A DNA stretch of 64,000 nucleotides. It comes from Branchiostoma floridae. Lineage: Eukaryota > Chordata > Leptocardii > Amphioxiformes > Branchiostomatidae. The stretch covers positions 5,164,626 through 5,228,625 of the forward strand of contig NC_049990.1 in the NCBI RefSeq assembly GCF_000003815.2, written 5' to 3'. Positions 39,230 to 53,256 of the stretch are shown here, piece by piece (within the stretch, counting starts at the first letter, position 1; the number at the start of each line of letters is the position of its first letter). The notes below the pieces were generated by a model. That model was given only the letters and a program-made list of their open reading frames with translations. It made no database searches and was not told the origin of the DNA. The translations under genes were made by a program, and so were the position numbers.

Positions 39230-39975
39230 TGTTATAGATGACTGAGGTTCTAAAACCCCTTTATGTACAAAACATCTTTTTATCTGTTTGGTTGGCTAGG
39301 AAAAATTCTAGGCAACGGTAAGTACATGGGTTAGACTTGCCTTAACAAACATAGAATGAAACCTTATATACTTAATTTGTATTGATTATTCTATAGGACT
39401 ATAAGAAGCCTACACTGCAATAATTTTAGGGTCCTAGATGCGCCAAGCCAACATCGCATCCTACCATGCGACACACAATATATACATGAGAAAATATACC
39501 AAACGAAAAACAATAACTTACAGTGCTTATTTTACAGCAGGATCTCCAAAACATTCGGAACTACTAAATCCGACGAATGGGCAAATTGGGTCATCGTTGA
39601 AATAGATGACTGGTTCTAAAACCCCTTAATGTACAAAACATCTTTTTATCCGTTTGGTTGTGGCGGAAAGATTGTAGGCAACGGCAAGAACACGGGCTAG
39701 ACTTGCGTCAACAAACGTACAATAAAACCTTGTGTACTTGATCTGTATTATTCAATAGGACTAGATTTATATCTACAAGAAGCCTACGCTGTAATAGTTT
39801 TAGATTTCTAGATGCGCCTAGCCTGCATCGCATCTTCCTATGCGACACACAATATATACATGAGAAGATATACCAAACACAGATGATAACTCATCTACAC
39901 GTACTTACTGTCCTTTTTCACTGTAGGATCCACAAAACACTGCGAACTACGAAATCCGACGAGTGGGTAGGTTGG
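39230..39975. repeat. Tandem duplication, unit about 367 bp
   Basis: Two adjacent copies begin near 39232 and 39600 with ATAGATGACT and GGTTCTAAAACCCC. They share GTACAAAACATCTTTTTATC, CGACACACAATATATACATG and a tail AACTAC(T/G)AAATCCGACGA(A/G)TGGG. Divergence is roughly 10-15 per cent by eye. Confidence 0.85.
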
Positions 39976-40255
39976 GTGGGGTTCCGAAACGTTGTCAACA
40001 ACGTTACGATCTGAATGTTCATCAATATTTAATCACACCTACGTAAGTAACGTGGACGTAGTGTCTGTCGAAATAACAACCGTCTGATTTGCAGCAGCAG
40101 CTGCTATTTGATTATCCCTACTCTTTGTGTCATGGAACATCTCTCCGTTCATTAAATTCAAGACATTATCTCTTCCTTTATGTTCAAAAGTGTCTTATCA
40201 TCAAAAACGATCACATCGACGTCTTTGATGAAAGAATCTGGCACTTTACTGCATG

Positions 40256-40279
40256 AGATATATATATATATATATATAC
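40256..40279. repeat. (TA)n microsatellite
   Basis: An uninterrupted run of about eleven TA units. Confidence 0.9.
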
Positions 40280-43200
40280 AACAGCTGTAAAGCGATTGGG
40301 AACAATGTGACGTTTTCTAATTATTTGGCCCTACCCGCAGAAGGTAGTTGATCATGTGATAATCACCTAAGGCCTTTTTTCCAGCGTCATGCCCACCAGC
40401 CACGTTATTGAATAACAACCAAACAAACTCTATTCTTATCCCCTGGCGAAGCACAATGCGGGTCGTCATGTTATTGTTGGGCAGGGGTGGACAACATTAA
40501 TCATTTTAAACGTGTTGGTTTATGATGGGGGGATTATTAGATGCAATAAAGTCGCACATTTGGTTGTATGTGCCAACCATGAATCACTTATAAGAAAATG
40601 CTAATGCTAATGCTAATGGTACATATGTGCATGGGAATAGCGAAGGCATAAAAAGGAATCGAAAGAGATATCATGAATGAACACTCATGAACACAATTGC
40701 ATCGGCTGCTGTGGATACGTGAGTGCTCAAATCCACTTACTGCAATGTTACCATATACGTTCCATTTCATTATATCTATCAATTTTCATTGTAGTTAGCA
40801 ATTTTTCAGTATTCTTGACACTCTTCTTGGAAAACCCGTTAAAGTACATCGAATGTCATTGAGTTATATAATATATATCCACTGTATTGATAGGGGATTC
40901 TCAATAGAAAAGTTATTCAAGCAACTTCGAAACTTATCTGGTTACTTGAGGTGAAATTCTATATATGTATTTATAATTGCATTGTATTCATAAAATTGCT
41001 ATGTACATTTGGCACCCCTCAAAAGGACAAAAACTTTCATCTTGAATGACGTAAACAACACGATAACACGTGCATAACGTGGCTAATATTAAGATAAAAT
41101 AACCCTGACACAGGGTGTAGATAGGAAGGAAGATAACGGGCAACAAAGCCTCGAAATAGGGTCGTGGGAGTTAAGAAGGAAATAGCCCAGACAATGTACA
41201 GACTCAAAAAACAACTATGACAAGGTGATTGATAGAACATAATGCATGATTTAAAACGAAAGGGGCAAGGTCGCGACACACCTATGTCGTCTAGATCTGA
41301 CCTTCAAAATCTGAAAACTTTTTTAGGGTAAGGATAACAACTATTGTACTAGTTTCTAACCACCTTGTAAAATAACTCCGAATGAATGTCAGCTAAACTT
41401 GATTAAAGATACATGAATAAATGGACGTTTTACAAGAAAAGTATCATTGCTTACACTCACATTATGTAACGATTTTACTTTGCACATACAACAAACAGCT
41501 CAAGGAAACTTGAGTAGCTTTGTGATAAAACCGACCTCATTCGAATACTTATTCCAAAAAACTATTAGAAGTGTTTAAAGCATAATTTGGTCGACAAAAT
41601 TGATTGGAGAGGTGACCTTCAAGATGAAAGATAATGATCTTACCTTGCTTTGTAAGAACACCTGGCTTTTACACTCCTATTTGTACAGGATTAGTAAGCT
41701 GTCACCATAACTGACATACATAGGCAATGATGGTGTTAATTGTGTCAGACAAACAATGCGTCTATATTATTGCATAGAATGAATCTGCTGTCCACTGTGA
41801 AAGTACGAAATGGTGGTGCCATAGGGGTCAGACAACGAGAAGGCCTACAGCGACCAAACAGGTCACATTTGCATACAGGTGAAAGGGCAGGTATCGAAAA
41901 AGATCTACTGTTCACCAATAACAAGATGTCACTCCTGTGATCGAAAGATTACGGAAAAAAATGGGTCAGATTTCCTGCTAACGATCTATTATTTATAAAA
42001 CCCCGGAGAAAACCACGATGACGTGATGACTGTGAGAGCAATGTGAAATAACATGGCAGGACTTTTCAAGGACTTTACCGGTGTGTAATTAACGCACTGA
42101 TACGCAACAACACGCCCACGCAAACAAGGTCAAGATGCCATCCTCGTTGAAAAGGTGACGCTAAACAGATTTCAAATGGCAGGTAAATACAAGACATTCA
42201 AGGACCTAGCTAGAAACAATACCAACTGTACTCAAGACATATGTACTCATGTCATCAACATAGTTACAGATTTAAAGATCGTCACTATCGTTGTTGTCAT
42301 GCTTTCACTCATATTAGTTGTTTATGTCTCCCTTCACATATAACACAAACATACAGGCAGGTATATACAACAAATTCACGAATCTGGCAAGAAACAAAAT
42401 CAACTGTACTGAAAACACAAGCGTTCACACAAAAAATGTGACATTACCACAGTTACAAATCAAAAGATAGTCACTCTTGTTGTCATGCTTTCTTAGTCGT
42501 TGATGCCTCCCATCTCATGTGACACAAACAAAATGGCAGCCGCCATGCGGTATGTCGTCCAACCACACGACAGGTGGCTGACATGCACCATGCCCCATCC
42601 GTTTGACCTTCACAAGTTACAAAGACTCTATAAATTCCATGTGCGCAAAGAGTTTACAATCAAATATTGCCATCACGTCTTAACCCATAAAGATATCATT
42701 ACTCGTTACACCTGATGTTCTGGCCAGTGGCAGTAGTACTAATCTATAGCAAGGGCAATCGGCTTCAGTGGCGTGTTTTGGTTGCGTGTCTGCGAAAACA
42801 GACCTAGGTCATGACCCAAATATATCTCTGACAGACACAGTAGCAGATCTCAGTAATAACAGTTGAACAACTGGAAAGCTTCTGGCACAAATGTCCTCTG
42901 GTTGTGAATACTATTAGATTGCGCAAACATTTCTATGTATCGCAAACTGCAATACGCCGTTTGTTCTTGTTGATTACTTTTGTTAGTCACATTTCTTTCT
43001 AATATGTCTTTTTCTAAACGTTTCAAGTGTAAAATACAAAGGTTTGTTTTTGTTACGAAAAGGGTACATCATAAGTATCGTTCACAATTGATGGACATGT
43101 AATCACTAAAAGATGTTTCAACCAAAAATAATTATAGCAATCGGTATCAGAAGATCAAAACAACATGGACAAAAATAAAGAAATTATTATCCTAAATCAT

Positions 43201-43476
43201 AGAATATATAGTCAAAAGCAATGGATGTCCCCCTGTACCATAAACGCCGTGTGAGGGGGCGTGGATCACCTGTACAAGATAGATGGGAGACCTTGTCTAT
43301 CTCTCTTCCCATGCTATTGTTCACATTGTCCCAACAACACCAGCTGCGGGCAATGCACGCCTACCTCCCTACGGGTTATTATCAGTCGGCATGGGTGGCA
43401 TTTATTCCCCAGTTGCGAGTCCCGTAACTGTAACGAGTCCCATAACACACATAATGTGAATCGTAGCTAAATGGCC

Positions 43477-43833
43477 AACAGATTATGTCTTCACACCTAG
43501 GTCTGTGTATTGTCAGGATCTACTCTTAGGAACGATTTACACGAGTCCCTGAGTAGACTTGGAATGGACTTGAAGTCCACTTTTTGTCGACTTGGAGTCG
43601 CTAAATCAACTTATAGTTGACTGCAAAACGTGTGTAAATCGGTCAACAGATTATGTCTTAACACCTTTGTCTATGTATTGTCAGGATCTACTCTTAGGGC
43701 CGATTTACACACGCTTTTTCTGTGTCCTTGCGTGTGTAGACCTTGAATGGACTCGGAGTCAACTTGTTGTCGACTTGGAGTCGCTAAATCAACTTATAGT
43801 TGACTGAAAAACGTGCGTGTAAATCGGGCCGTA
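43477..43833. mobile_element. Tandem pair of MITE-like elements with terminal inverted repeats
   Basis: The second element (about 43694-43833) starts TTAGGGCCGATTTACACACG and ends in the reverse complement GTGTAAATCGGGCCGTAA. The first (about 43526-43642) has decayed ends: TTAGGAACGATTTACAC and GTGTAAATCGGT. The preceding flank CAACAGATTATGTCTT through TGTCAGGATCTACTC is also duplicated, so the whole unit was tandemly copied. Non-autonomous DNA transposon remnant; no transposase. Confidence 0.8.
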
Positions 43834-45643
43834 AAGTTCTTGGTTGATGCTTTGCAAATCACACTTACACTATGACTTTGCTACAAGCCAAAAGTAAAAT
43901 ATTTGCTTTGTCAAAAAGTAGATATACAAAGTCAATCACCAATGCTAAATGATGTATAACTGCATGGCGCCGACAACCCATAATGTCTGTCAACCATTGT
44001 TTCCAGGTAATTTAATCGTTTAAAAGGTGACGTTGCAACATCTACCCAGACATATTTACCAACGCTAAGCGTGGGGCGTGGACAGTACGGTAGAACAGAT
44101 ACATGTGGGGAATTTAAAATCAACAACACTCCACAAGAAACCATTATCCTTAACTTGAAAGTGTTGGTAGAAGTCATTCTGGAACGAGTTGAACTGCAAT
44201 TTCCAAAACAAAAATAGACCCAAATTTTTGACTGAACAATTCCGGTCTTTGACAAGGAATAAACATGTTTTGTGTTGGAAATTACAGTTCAACTAGCTCC
44301 AGAAACATTATCCATGATTACGTAATTTGTAACAAAAGGAAAATGTGCCAAATCAAAATGTGCCTAGAGCTTCATCAACATACACTACTACTACCATTGT
44401 GATATCTAAACATTGCCAGTACACAATGAGATAATTAATCTTAGTAGTAGCTTTCAGACATAAACACCGAACCGTGTACTTTTCTTGATGAGCTAAATAT
44501 AATGTTTAGGATCTATTACAGTTACATGACATTTACGCTTGCTGTACCGTGTGTTTTCACACACTCTAATTGAATAATGCTGCATTTCGTGAAAATCGTT
44601 AACGATTTCACACTCTTACAAATCATAATTGACACCTCGTGAATCAAGTAGGACTTTCCCCAATATTAAAAATTCTTTACCATCAAAAGAAGTGCCAACA
44701 CCCATCTCATTATCTAACATCAGCCATTGTCTTCGAAGACATTTCATGATCGATCACGAGTTCTAAACAAGTGCTGGAATTTCGATAAAGCCTCTAAAGA
44801 CTACAGCTACACAACCGATTCCCTTGTTAAGCGATCAGTGGGTTACAAGACAATCTGGACACTTAAAGACTCGCTGTTACCCCTGTTGAATATCAATGCC
44901 AAGACACAGGTTTCCAGTCGGAGGACCAATGTCTTACCAGGTCAATGAGCAACAATTTCAAACCTCTGTGGTATTCCCTCCAGGTGCAAGCTACTAGAGC
45001 CTATTCACCAAGGGTCACCGGGTCATTCTTAAGTCTTGCATTACGACTTCAAAGTTGATCGCTGGATATCCGTCAACGACACTCGCAGCATTGTGTTTTT
45101 AGTGAATGAAAATCCCGATCACTTTTGGAGAGTTAAGTTGTTCTTTGTTATAACACATATGTTTATCGAGTGACAAGCCTCCAGCTAACTCGGCATAACT
45201 GTTAATTGATAGACGGCAGTGTATTGTGGAAGACAAGGGAGCTGTCAAGTGACTTAAACAGATTGCAAAAAGAAAAAAAATTCTATGCTTTGTAGGATCT
45301 GCACCCAAGGGGCTGTACCTTCTTGGAAAGCTTCAACCTATTACCTGAAAAAATCTGGATTCTAGAATTAAACATTTTAGGTAATTAGATATTTAGGGAA
45401 GGTTTATTATATCTCGCAAACTGCAGTGAAAACAGCAGTGAAACCACATATTTGGTTTACTTATATCAAGGACATTATATAGAAGTCTATACAGCATCCT
45501 TGCTTATATACGTTATATAATCACTGTGATATTTACTTCTATACGTATATCTATAGTTTTAAGACCCTTGAAATTATAGAAAATAAAGTCAATGTAGTAG
45601 TCTGACATGGTTGGTCTATGTTAATGTTAGAATCAAACGTTTC

Positions 45644-45682
45644 ATCCACTGTGAATACTTTCAAAAAGTATTCACAGTGGAT
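45644..45682. repeat. Perfect 18-bp hairpin, 3-base loop
   Basis: ATCCACTGTGAATACTTT, CAA, AAAGTATTCACAGTGGAT. Confidence 0.9.
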
Positions 45683-47700
45683 AAAAGATTAAGATACTTT
45701 TCTATTGAAAGAAACACGAGCACAGTCTGAATGAGTTGATCAGTTGACAGCATAGATTTATGACCAGTTTATAGCTGAGTTCTTGCGCCGAGTCATCTTG
45801 AGTTTCAAGAATGTGTCAGTCCGCTGTCCACACAACCACATACCTCTTGTGTATCTTATTTGGTGTAAATACTCCATGACACACGGACAATAGGGCACTG
45901 TTCACAAGAAATATTGCCGTAACATTAGGTGAGAGGTTTTGGATGGATTAATGTTCTAGTAAGGGCAAAGGGATAATGAAAACAAACCAAGCAGATAGGG
46001 CAGGGGGTTATGTATAAAACAATGTGTTCTCGGACATCCAATCTTCTAAAGTATAAACATTATTGTGTTATCGTAAATATTCCAATGGATGGTAATGATC
46101 TGAAGAAGCCAACTCATCCGAAGTAATAAGTTAAAACCATAGACATCTATTTGTAAACATTTGTACGCACTAAAGGGATTGGTGAATCTATGCTACCCTT
46201 GATGAGGCAACTCTGAAGTCGGAAGCTAGATTTTATCTTCAAAAAGCATTTTTGCTATTTCTTTCAATTACACATATACCACAGATCCCATGCAGCCTAC
46301 AAATGTACATGTACAATGTCAATTATGATCTTACTCGACTATCTTGAGCCTTTCTTCAAATTCTATGACCGTATAGTGAAGTCCAATACTAGTACATTGT
46401 TGATATTCATTCGGTACAGATAAACTTTCAAACCTTAGTGACCAGAAAGTTCAACTTCAAAGCACATAGACTTGTATCTTCAAAAACAGCTCAGCTACAA
46501 CAAAGCAGATCATTGCTGTGAAATCACGTAGAGTTCCGGCTTAAACGTGAGAACCGTCATTATAAGGAAAACAAGAACTGACCCGAAATGTCAAACTTGA
46601 GGGAAAACAGGATGTAGCGATTAAAAGCGTGAGACGCAACAAAGCATAGCAACGACTGATCATGAGCCACAACGTTTGTTATTCGTGGGGAACAACATTG
46701 TATATTGTAGTAGCCTCCATAACAACTAGGAAGCAAACTGTATTCATCTCCATAAACTCGGAAATCTTGGCTATAATCCAACATTGCACCATCACAACAA
46801 AACGCCTTATATCCTGACTTCTTCTAAGTAAGTTACTGTGTTGAATTTTACTTTTCGTATTTAAGTTAGGGGATCGGACTTACGCCTTCAACAACCTTTT
46901 GTTATAATGTATCATCATTTGCTTCATGCACATCAACTCAGTTCATCACATTTTGTTACAATTTTTTGGTCTAGCTTATGTTGTTTACGATTAGATCTTT
47001 TGTCAAGTTGAGTGCGCCACCACTACATCTGTCACGTCTTCCAGCAATAATATAAAAACGCACTATGATGTTTGTGGTCATCAAATGTCACTCATAGCAA
47101 CTTTTAACTTTTTTTCATTCCAATATGAACCTAACCAAGACTGGCCAACATATATGGAATGTGAGTGAGTTTATGGGACATATTGAAACAGTTTTGCTGA
47201 TCAAAACACTATCTTTTAGCCCCCTTATCAGTGCCCACGTTTCACGTATTGTTGAGTGGTACGTACAGATTAGCGTGATGAAAACAAAATGGCGCCAAGG
47301 GGGTGTGGTCGACATAAGTCCCCAACAATACAAAATTACATGTACAAGGCTTGCACATAGCTTCGTAACAACCACCTGCTCTTAAACAACTGAACATACA
47401 TGTTTGTGTGCTAGTGGTAGAACATTTTGGTAGCTGCTAAGAAGTTATTGGTACGAAAAAGGCGTTTTAAATAGTTCTGCTTCAGGCAAGAGGGGATCCA
47501 ATCTCCTGTGAGCATGATCGTTTCCCTCTCTACGGTCACTTTGCTGTCATTGTTCCAGGGCTATAATTATCCCAATTAGAACGTGCTTTGTGTTTGTGTT
47601 TATCCTGAAACCTCCTTCAGAAGCTGAGGATCTTTAAGGGTCCCACTGTATAAAGCAGTGTTTATATGCACAAAGATGGGCTACCCAGGCTTAAGAATAG

Positions 47701-47734
47701 CAAGGACGTTATATATACTCATATAACGTCCTTG
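47701..47734. repeat. Perfect 14-bp hairpin
   Basis: CAAGGACGTTATAT and ATATAACGTCCTTG around a 6-base loop. CAAGGAC and a TATATAACG-type block also occur loosely at 45465-45520. Confidence 0.85.
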
Positions 47735-49699
47735 ATAAGATCCAGAATCCGAGAAGTATTTTCTACTAGTATCACATGCATGGTTCCAGTAACTGTCGAA
47801 ACAAATAGTAATTGACAGCTCAAGGACTTTTTAGACAGCGACAGTGAATTATAGATTGTATGTAGTGAGAAGGCTAAAAATTAAGTTCTACACACTTAAC
47901 TAGGAGTATGAAAGTTACTCTCCGAGCAGAGATTCGGCTCCTACTGTTATCGGACTTACTATTATGTGCTGTTTTCTTTATGTCTGCCTGGCGACAAAAA
48001 TGCCTAAAAACATGTCACAAACAGCCGGAGCCGGTTACCTCTGCTTGGAGAGTATATGAAAGTATGCTGGGTGGTTTCCCCACCCGTGTCAATGTTGTCA
48101 TACAGGCGCAACTGAGCAAATTGACTTTCACAGTGTCGACAAATGAGGTCATTGTTTGCCCATTGACGGAAAGCGTTTTCAATGAGACAGTCGCACAGAA
48201 TAAAAACTGTTACTTATAAACTGTGCCAACGTGGGTGACATTTAAAAGCGAGGGGGTCATGCCGCAAATATGCCCATGACATCACTTTCAATATGGTGTT
48301 ACAAGGGAAACGTGATTTGGAAGTGCAAACAGTTCTTTGAAAACGCTGCACGCACGTTCTTAGAAAGCGCTTAACAATGTTTACAATTGTGCAAGAAGAA
48401 GTTGAAGCTGTACATACTAGCATATAGTGTAGATGTAGAAAGGTAACACTTTTCTTATATCAAATTTTGCCTTATCGCTATGACATGTACTTAGCTTGTT
48501 TGAGCATAAATGTACACTAAAGGTCTTTCTTTCATTCAACAATTGGGGGCCGCCACGACAACCTTTAAGTTCACAGTCCACTTCACACAAGTAACCCTTT
48601 CTGTTTCCCTTCATAACGAACCCACCTGTGCGTTCACGGTTCCAACCTTGTTTGCAGGACTTAACCAGATTTTCCCAGCAACGACGTCAAAACAGGTGTT
48701 CCCTTCCCAACAGCGCCGTGCGCATTTTCCGAGCAATTTTCCCCGGATCTACCCCGGACCTCCTGTTGCTTTTCCTTATTCAGGACCCACACGGGGCAGT
48801 CCTTTGTGTTGACATTTAAAACCTAGGCAAAAGGTCCTGAGAGCGACGCGAAAGAAAGGACGGTTTTGTTTACTAGGTACAACGTTGGCGGGAGATTGTG
48901 GGCGCCCCAGGGCACAAACCCAGACCACGTGACCAGAAAATTAAAGCTGTGATAATCACTCCATCTGAAATGGAGGTATTTTTCGTGACCGTGTTTACGT
49001 TTGTGTCACCGTTGGGTGGTTTTGACCTATAATGGGCCGTGTGTGTAAGTAGGTGAAGGCGAGGGAAAACGTCGCTAAGGAACGCGGTTACGGGCGCTAG
49101 TTGAATTATCGGGACGGAACAGAACAACTTTTGTCCCTGGGCGTCGGTGGGGTGTTTTATGTGACGTGAAAACCGCCCGGAGACCTCCTCCGCCCAGCTA
49201 TGCTATGTCCTCTCCCAATGACTCGTCCCTCATTCTATTGGACATGTTTTTAAACCACAAGAACCATTCTTTCCATCTCATTGAGAAGTCAGCTCACGTA
49301 TAAGCAGTAAAACGCCCTAATGTCGTGCGAAAGACCATGTATACACACCCGACGAACCGGCCTGTAAAATGGCATTTCAACTTTGTAATTTCGCACTAAA
49401 CATGTCTGTTGTAATGGACAAGGGGTCATGGGGCGACAGTTGTATCAATGGGTACAGTTCAGGATACTAGAACGAGAGGAAGGGGGGTTAAGTCGAGGGT
49501 GTGTTGTGCCTTGACACCGCCTTGGCAAAAACCTTCCTTTGAAGAATTCCTGAATATACGTGACTTAACTTTAACTTACCGTGAGAACAATTTTACATCA
49601 ACCACTAGTTCGCTTTAGTCCAACCCTGTCAGATTAGCAAAGTCCAACAATCGACGAATGTACTAACAGAAGGTTTTTAAGCAAACACTTGAGCATTAA

Positions 49700-49924
49700 A
49701 TTCACATTTGTCGTCCTGACAGAGAAGAACTGGACTGGGAAGAACCAGCTGGTCTCACCCCCGGTCTTGCCAAACGTCAAACTCATTTAAATCTACATAC
49801 CTTCACTCCTGTGTCTAGTTCTCTACGTATAACACCACGGCCTGTCGTTGTAAAAGGCAGAAGAGGACCTCCACAAACTCGGGAAGAATTCCCGTCCGCT
49901 GCTACAGTACAGGGATGTGGTTAG
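49700..49924 (+). other. ATG-less open frame with coding character
   Basis: 74 codons open to a TAG at 49922, with text such as REELDWEEPAGLTPGLAKR, RITPRPVVVKGRRGPP and QTREEFPSAATVQ. An acceptor-like tcctgacag precedes it at 49714-49722. It has no ATG and no clear donor. It could be an upstream exon of gene E (non-start), an exon of an unannotated gene or a retroelement ORF fragment. I cannot decide. Confidence 0.35.
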
Positions 49925-52900
49925 GTGGGTTCAACTCGACAGTAGGCGACACAGAATTCGCCAAAGGTCAGAGGTCAACCCCGCGCACCCATAGTGATCG
50001 ATTACGCCCATCCGACCGAACAAAATGGCGGCCTCTTGGGACTAATCTGCAAGTATCGCACAGCACTAGTTTTAGAACTTTTAACCTATTTTCTAGACTT
50101 ATTGGTACGTAAGTCTGACAGTATTTCAAAAGCTCAACTTTGGAGCTGACCAGGACTTGGTGACCTTGTATCTTTCTAGGTCATTCTTTCGTCAACACGC
50201 TCAGCTGCATCAGAACTGAACCTGCAGGTTTTTGTGGCCGCAGGGTTGATCTGAGTGAAGCGGCCTGTGAGTCACTGTGCCCGTAAAGTGCCTGGCATAT
50301 TTGTTGAACAATTGAACTACACAGAGTTCCTTGCATATCTGGTGAACAATTGAGTAACACAGTTTGCAGTCTTCAAAATTTAAGTCTAATTCTACCACGT
50401 GATCTTGAGTTGTGCAGAACTTTTCCATTAGGTTTAGAATATGTCAGGCCTGATGACGTATGTTTAATTGACAGGAGGGTCAGAAGATCGAGTGAGGAAT
50501 CCCGGGATGCGGGCGTGACGTTTAGTGACGTCGTCGCTGTCACCTTGTGACGTCACATGGAATGTTTACACGCCCAAGAAGTCAAGGACATCCGCCTTAA
50601 CAAAAATTATCGTGTATTTCTTTAAATCATTTCTTATGTTCAACTTTCAAATATCAATATCGATATGTGTCCACTTGCTGCCCATTTCCTTTAGATAATA
50701 CAGTTCACATTAAAGCTAATGTTATTTTACTCAAAGACAGTTGTTTATCATATTTTGCCTTTATTTATTAGAAACGTACATGAAACAAATCAGTGAACCG
50801 TATCTTGGACCGATTAGAAAATGAACAGAATATATCGGCAGGCATTCACGCGTTTTGTGGCTTACCGGTCAAAGAAAATGACAAGAGCGAGTGAAGGAAA
50901 GGATAATCATTTTTATCAAGTTTCTACAGTCAAACTTCGTCGTTAGTGTTAGTGTTGTTTACATGAAGATAAGATTTAAACCTTCAGTGGAAGTCAATAA
51001 ACAGAATCCTTAGAAGCAAAATGGGCAATTGTTTTGTGTATCGCCCAATCACAAGTTTTCAGAGACAATCAGGTCCAGGTTCAGGTCCAGACCTGGACCT
51101 GATCTCATGGACCTGGACTTTCTGTACCGGTACCCACCCATATCGTGCGGTATATGCGATCGGGGGGGTTCAAACATCATGATCATTCATACCTGTTTCA
51201 GTACTCTGATGTCTTTGTTGTTTTAATTCGCTGCTATTGGTGTCGTTCTTCCCCACAGTATTTAAAACTGAAACCCCGGGGGGGGGGGGGGGGGGCAAAG
51301 CATCAGTTAAGTGGAAGCATCCCGACGTCAAAAGTTGTATAAACGTGTAAAACAGATGGTACTAAAACAGAAAGTTCTGCAGGAGTACTAACTTAAAGAA
51401 AGCTACTAGAAGATCCTGCCTTTGGCTTCCAGATTAACCCATCCGCATACAAAAGAGCGTCAGAATCCCTCAATGGCTTCTTAATTTACAAAAACACGGG
51501 AATAGAGTGGTTCTTAATCACTTGTAATGCGTTGTCCCATGGGCATTTCACCAAACAAATGCTTTAACACTCACAAACCTAGCCCAGAACAGACTAACCT
51601 AACGCAACACTTTCTTCAACATCAAAAAACGAAGATCAGTAACTTGTGGTATCTACTAAAAGTATCTTGTACGATATCCTATACCACCAGGTCTTCTAAG
51701 AAGTGGATGATATGTCCACCATTGTAATGCCAGAAGCTGCCTGGAGGTTTAATGAGTTACTATTCAAGCTGTCAAGCGTGGACCATATGATACAGTAATG
51801 TTGAAAACAACAACAACAACTGCATGCCAAGCTTTGTGAGATCTAGAAATGTTTTTATTTACAATCAGATCGCGATAGGGAAAATAGATAAGCTGTATCA
51901 TGTTGACACAGTCTTGTTAGGAGCTCAAGATGAAATTACCATCTTACCAACCCTCGGGGACTGATGGCTTGGATGATTGAAAATGCGCGGTTATAAGTGG
52001 CTTTTAATAGCTCCAACCGGTCTTTCCTCAATTTTGCCACCCCATAATTTTCACCCCGGACGCGCTGCGCAGCACTATCAGTTTCACGCCGACACTGTTT
52101 GGAGGAAGACGTAAGTACAAACTTCTTAACATCATTGTCTGTCAAATATCTCAATGGTTTTCCTACAGCATACATACATGAATGGATCGCAAGTCATCTT
52201 AATGCTTAGCTTAATCAAGCTGCTAATGAGGCAATACCATAAAAAGTTCTATAAGGAAACATGTGTCGCGTATATAGGTCGCATTTAAAAACAACATCTC
52301 CATATGTATTAAATTTCTGATTTTCTTTGAGATGTTGATGATTAAGAAGATCTTACCTTGTATGAAAGCCATTGGACAAGTAAAATTAAGAGCAACTCTG
52401 AACTTAGCGCGCCTCTTGTTGATTTATATTTAGTAACTTTCGCATTTTCTTTCTGTCCTGCCATTTCGACGACTCAATATAGAAGATAAGTATTCTGTAT
52501 GTATAAACAATCGCATCTAAGAAACTATCATTTGTGTATTGTAGACGAGGCAGATCGTTTTGTTTTGTAGATTTCCAGTAACAAAAGAGAATACAAGGTG
52601 TAGGATATTAAATGTATTGAATTAAGCCTAAATTACTATCAAATACATAGGCATCTTTGTGGTTGTATAACGTGAAACCTCCTTGCCAAAACACACCACG
52701 ACGTGTATCCCTCCCCCTCATGACAGTAAAATGTCATTTACAAGTTCCTGAGTCATTTTATTATGATGTTCTACTACCCGAGTCTGTCATTTACGGCATT
52801 GCAATTCCTGATAGGGTGACTGCGATGATTTGAACTAACGAAAAATACCTTATGGAATACATTGTACAGTGTATGTCAGGCCTATGGCTGAACACATGAT

Positions 52901-53184
52901 GATGATAAACGACACGCTTCTGCGCCCTCACCCCTATAGGAACGCCTTATGCAGTTTATCCCCATGGCGAAATTACCCTTATTAGGTCAGTTGATGCCGA
53001 CATGCACCATAGATTTGCGTCATACCATGGTCTATGTTTTTTTTCCAAAACTACATTGGTTCTTACTGGCCCAAACCTACATGACAAGTATTTTTTGTTG
53101 ACTCTTCCAAAACGAGAAAAATATTAGCCATATGTACACGACGCTTTTGATTAAACTTTCCTTTAACTTCTGTTCATATTTCAG
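49925..53184. other. Region upstream of gene E
   Basis: No supported exon. It contains a CRE-like cluster, an 18-base poly-G run at 51278-51295 preceded by CCCC, and a nested palindromic AGGTCCAG repeat at about 51070-51115. A minus-strand open frame at 52175-51936 (79 codons) has some coding character (SAAQRVRGENYGVAKLRK) but no recognised family and no partner exons. Confidence 0.4.
50515..50556. promoter_or_regulatory. Cluster of three CRE/ATF-like sites
   Basis: TGACGTTT (50516), TGACGTCG (50526) and a full palindromic TGACGTCA (50548) fall within 42 bases, in a locally GC-rich patch 2.7 kb upstream of the gene E ATG. It is consistent with a CREB/ATF-responsive enhancer or promoter, perhaps of a 5' non-coding exon of gene E; inference only. 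Confidence 0.4.
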
Positions 53185-53256
53185 CCCTCCAGTGTTTTGT
53201 GAACTACTGTGTGGCACGAATGCACAGCTGAACGACAAGCAAACGAAGGCGACAAA
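53185..53256 (+). other. 5' untranslated part of first recognised gene E exon
   Basis: It is preceded by tgttcatatttcag, a good acceptor, so at least one non-coding exon should lie upstream. The frame is open through it, but the first good start is GACAAAATGG at 53257. Confidence 0.55.

Larger units (their letters stand above)
37117..49699. other. Intergenic region between divergent genes A and E (left part)
   Basis: I find no exon with coding character in about 12.5 kb. It contains tandem duplications, a microsatellite, a MITE pair and two perfect hairpins, annotated separately. Promoters of gene A should lie near 37.2 kb or upstream of it, but I see no defined TATA or initiator. Confidence 0.45.
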
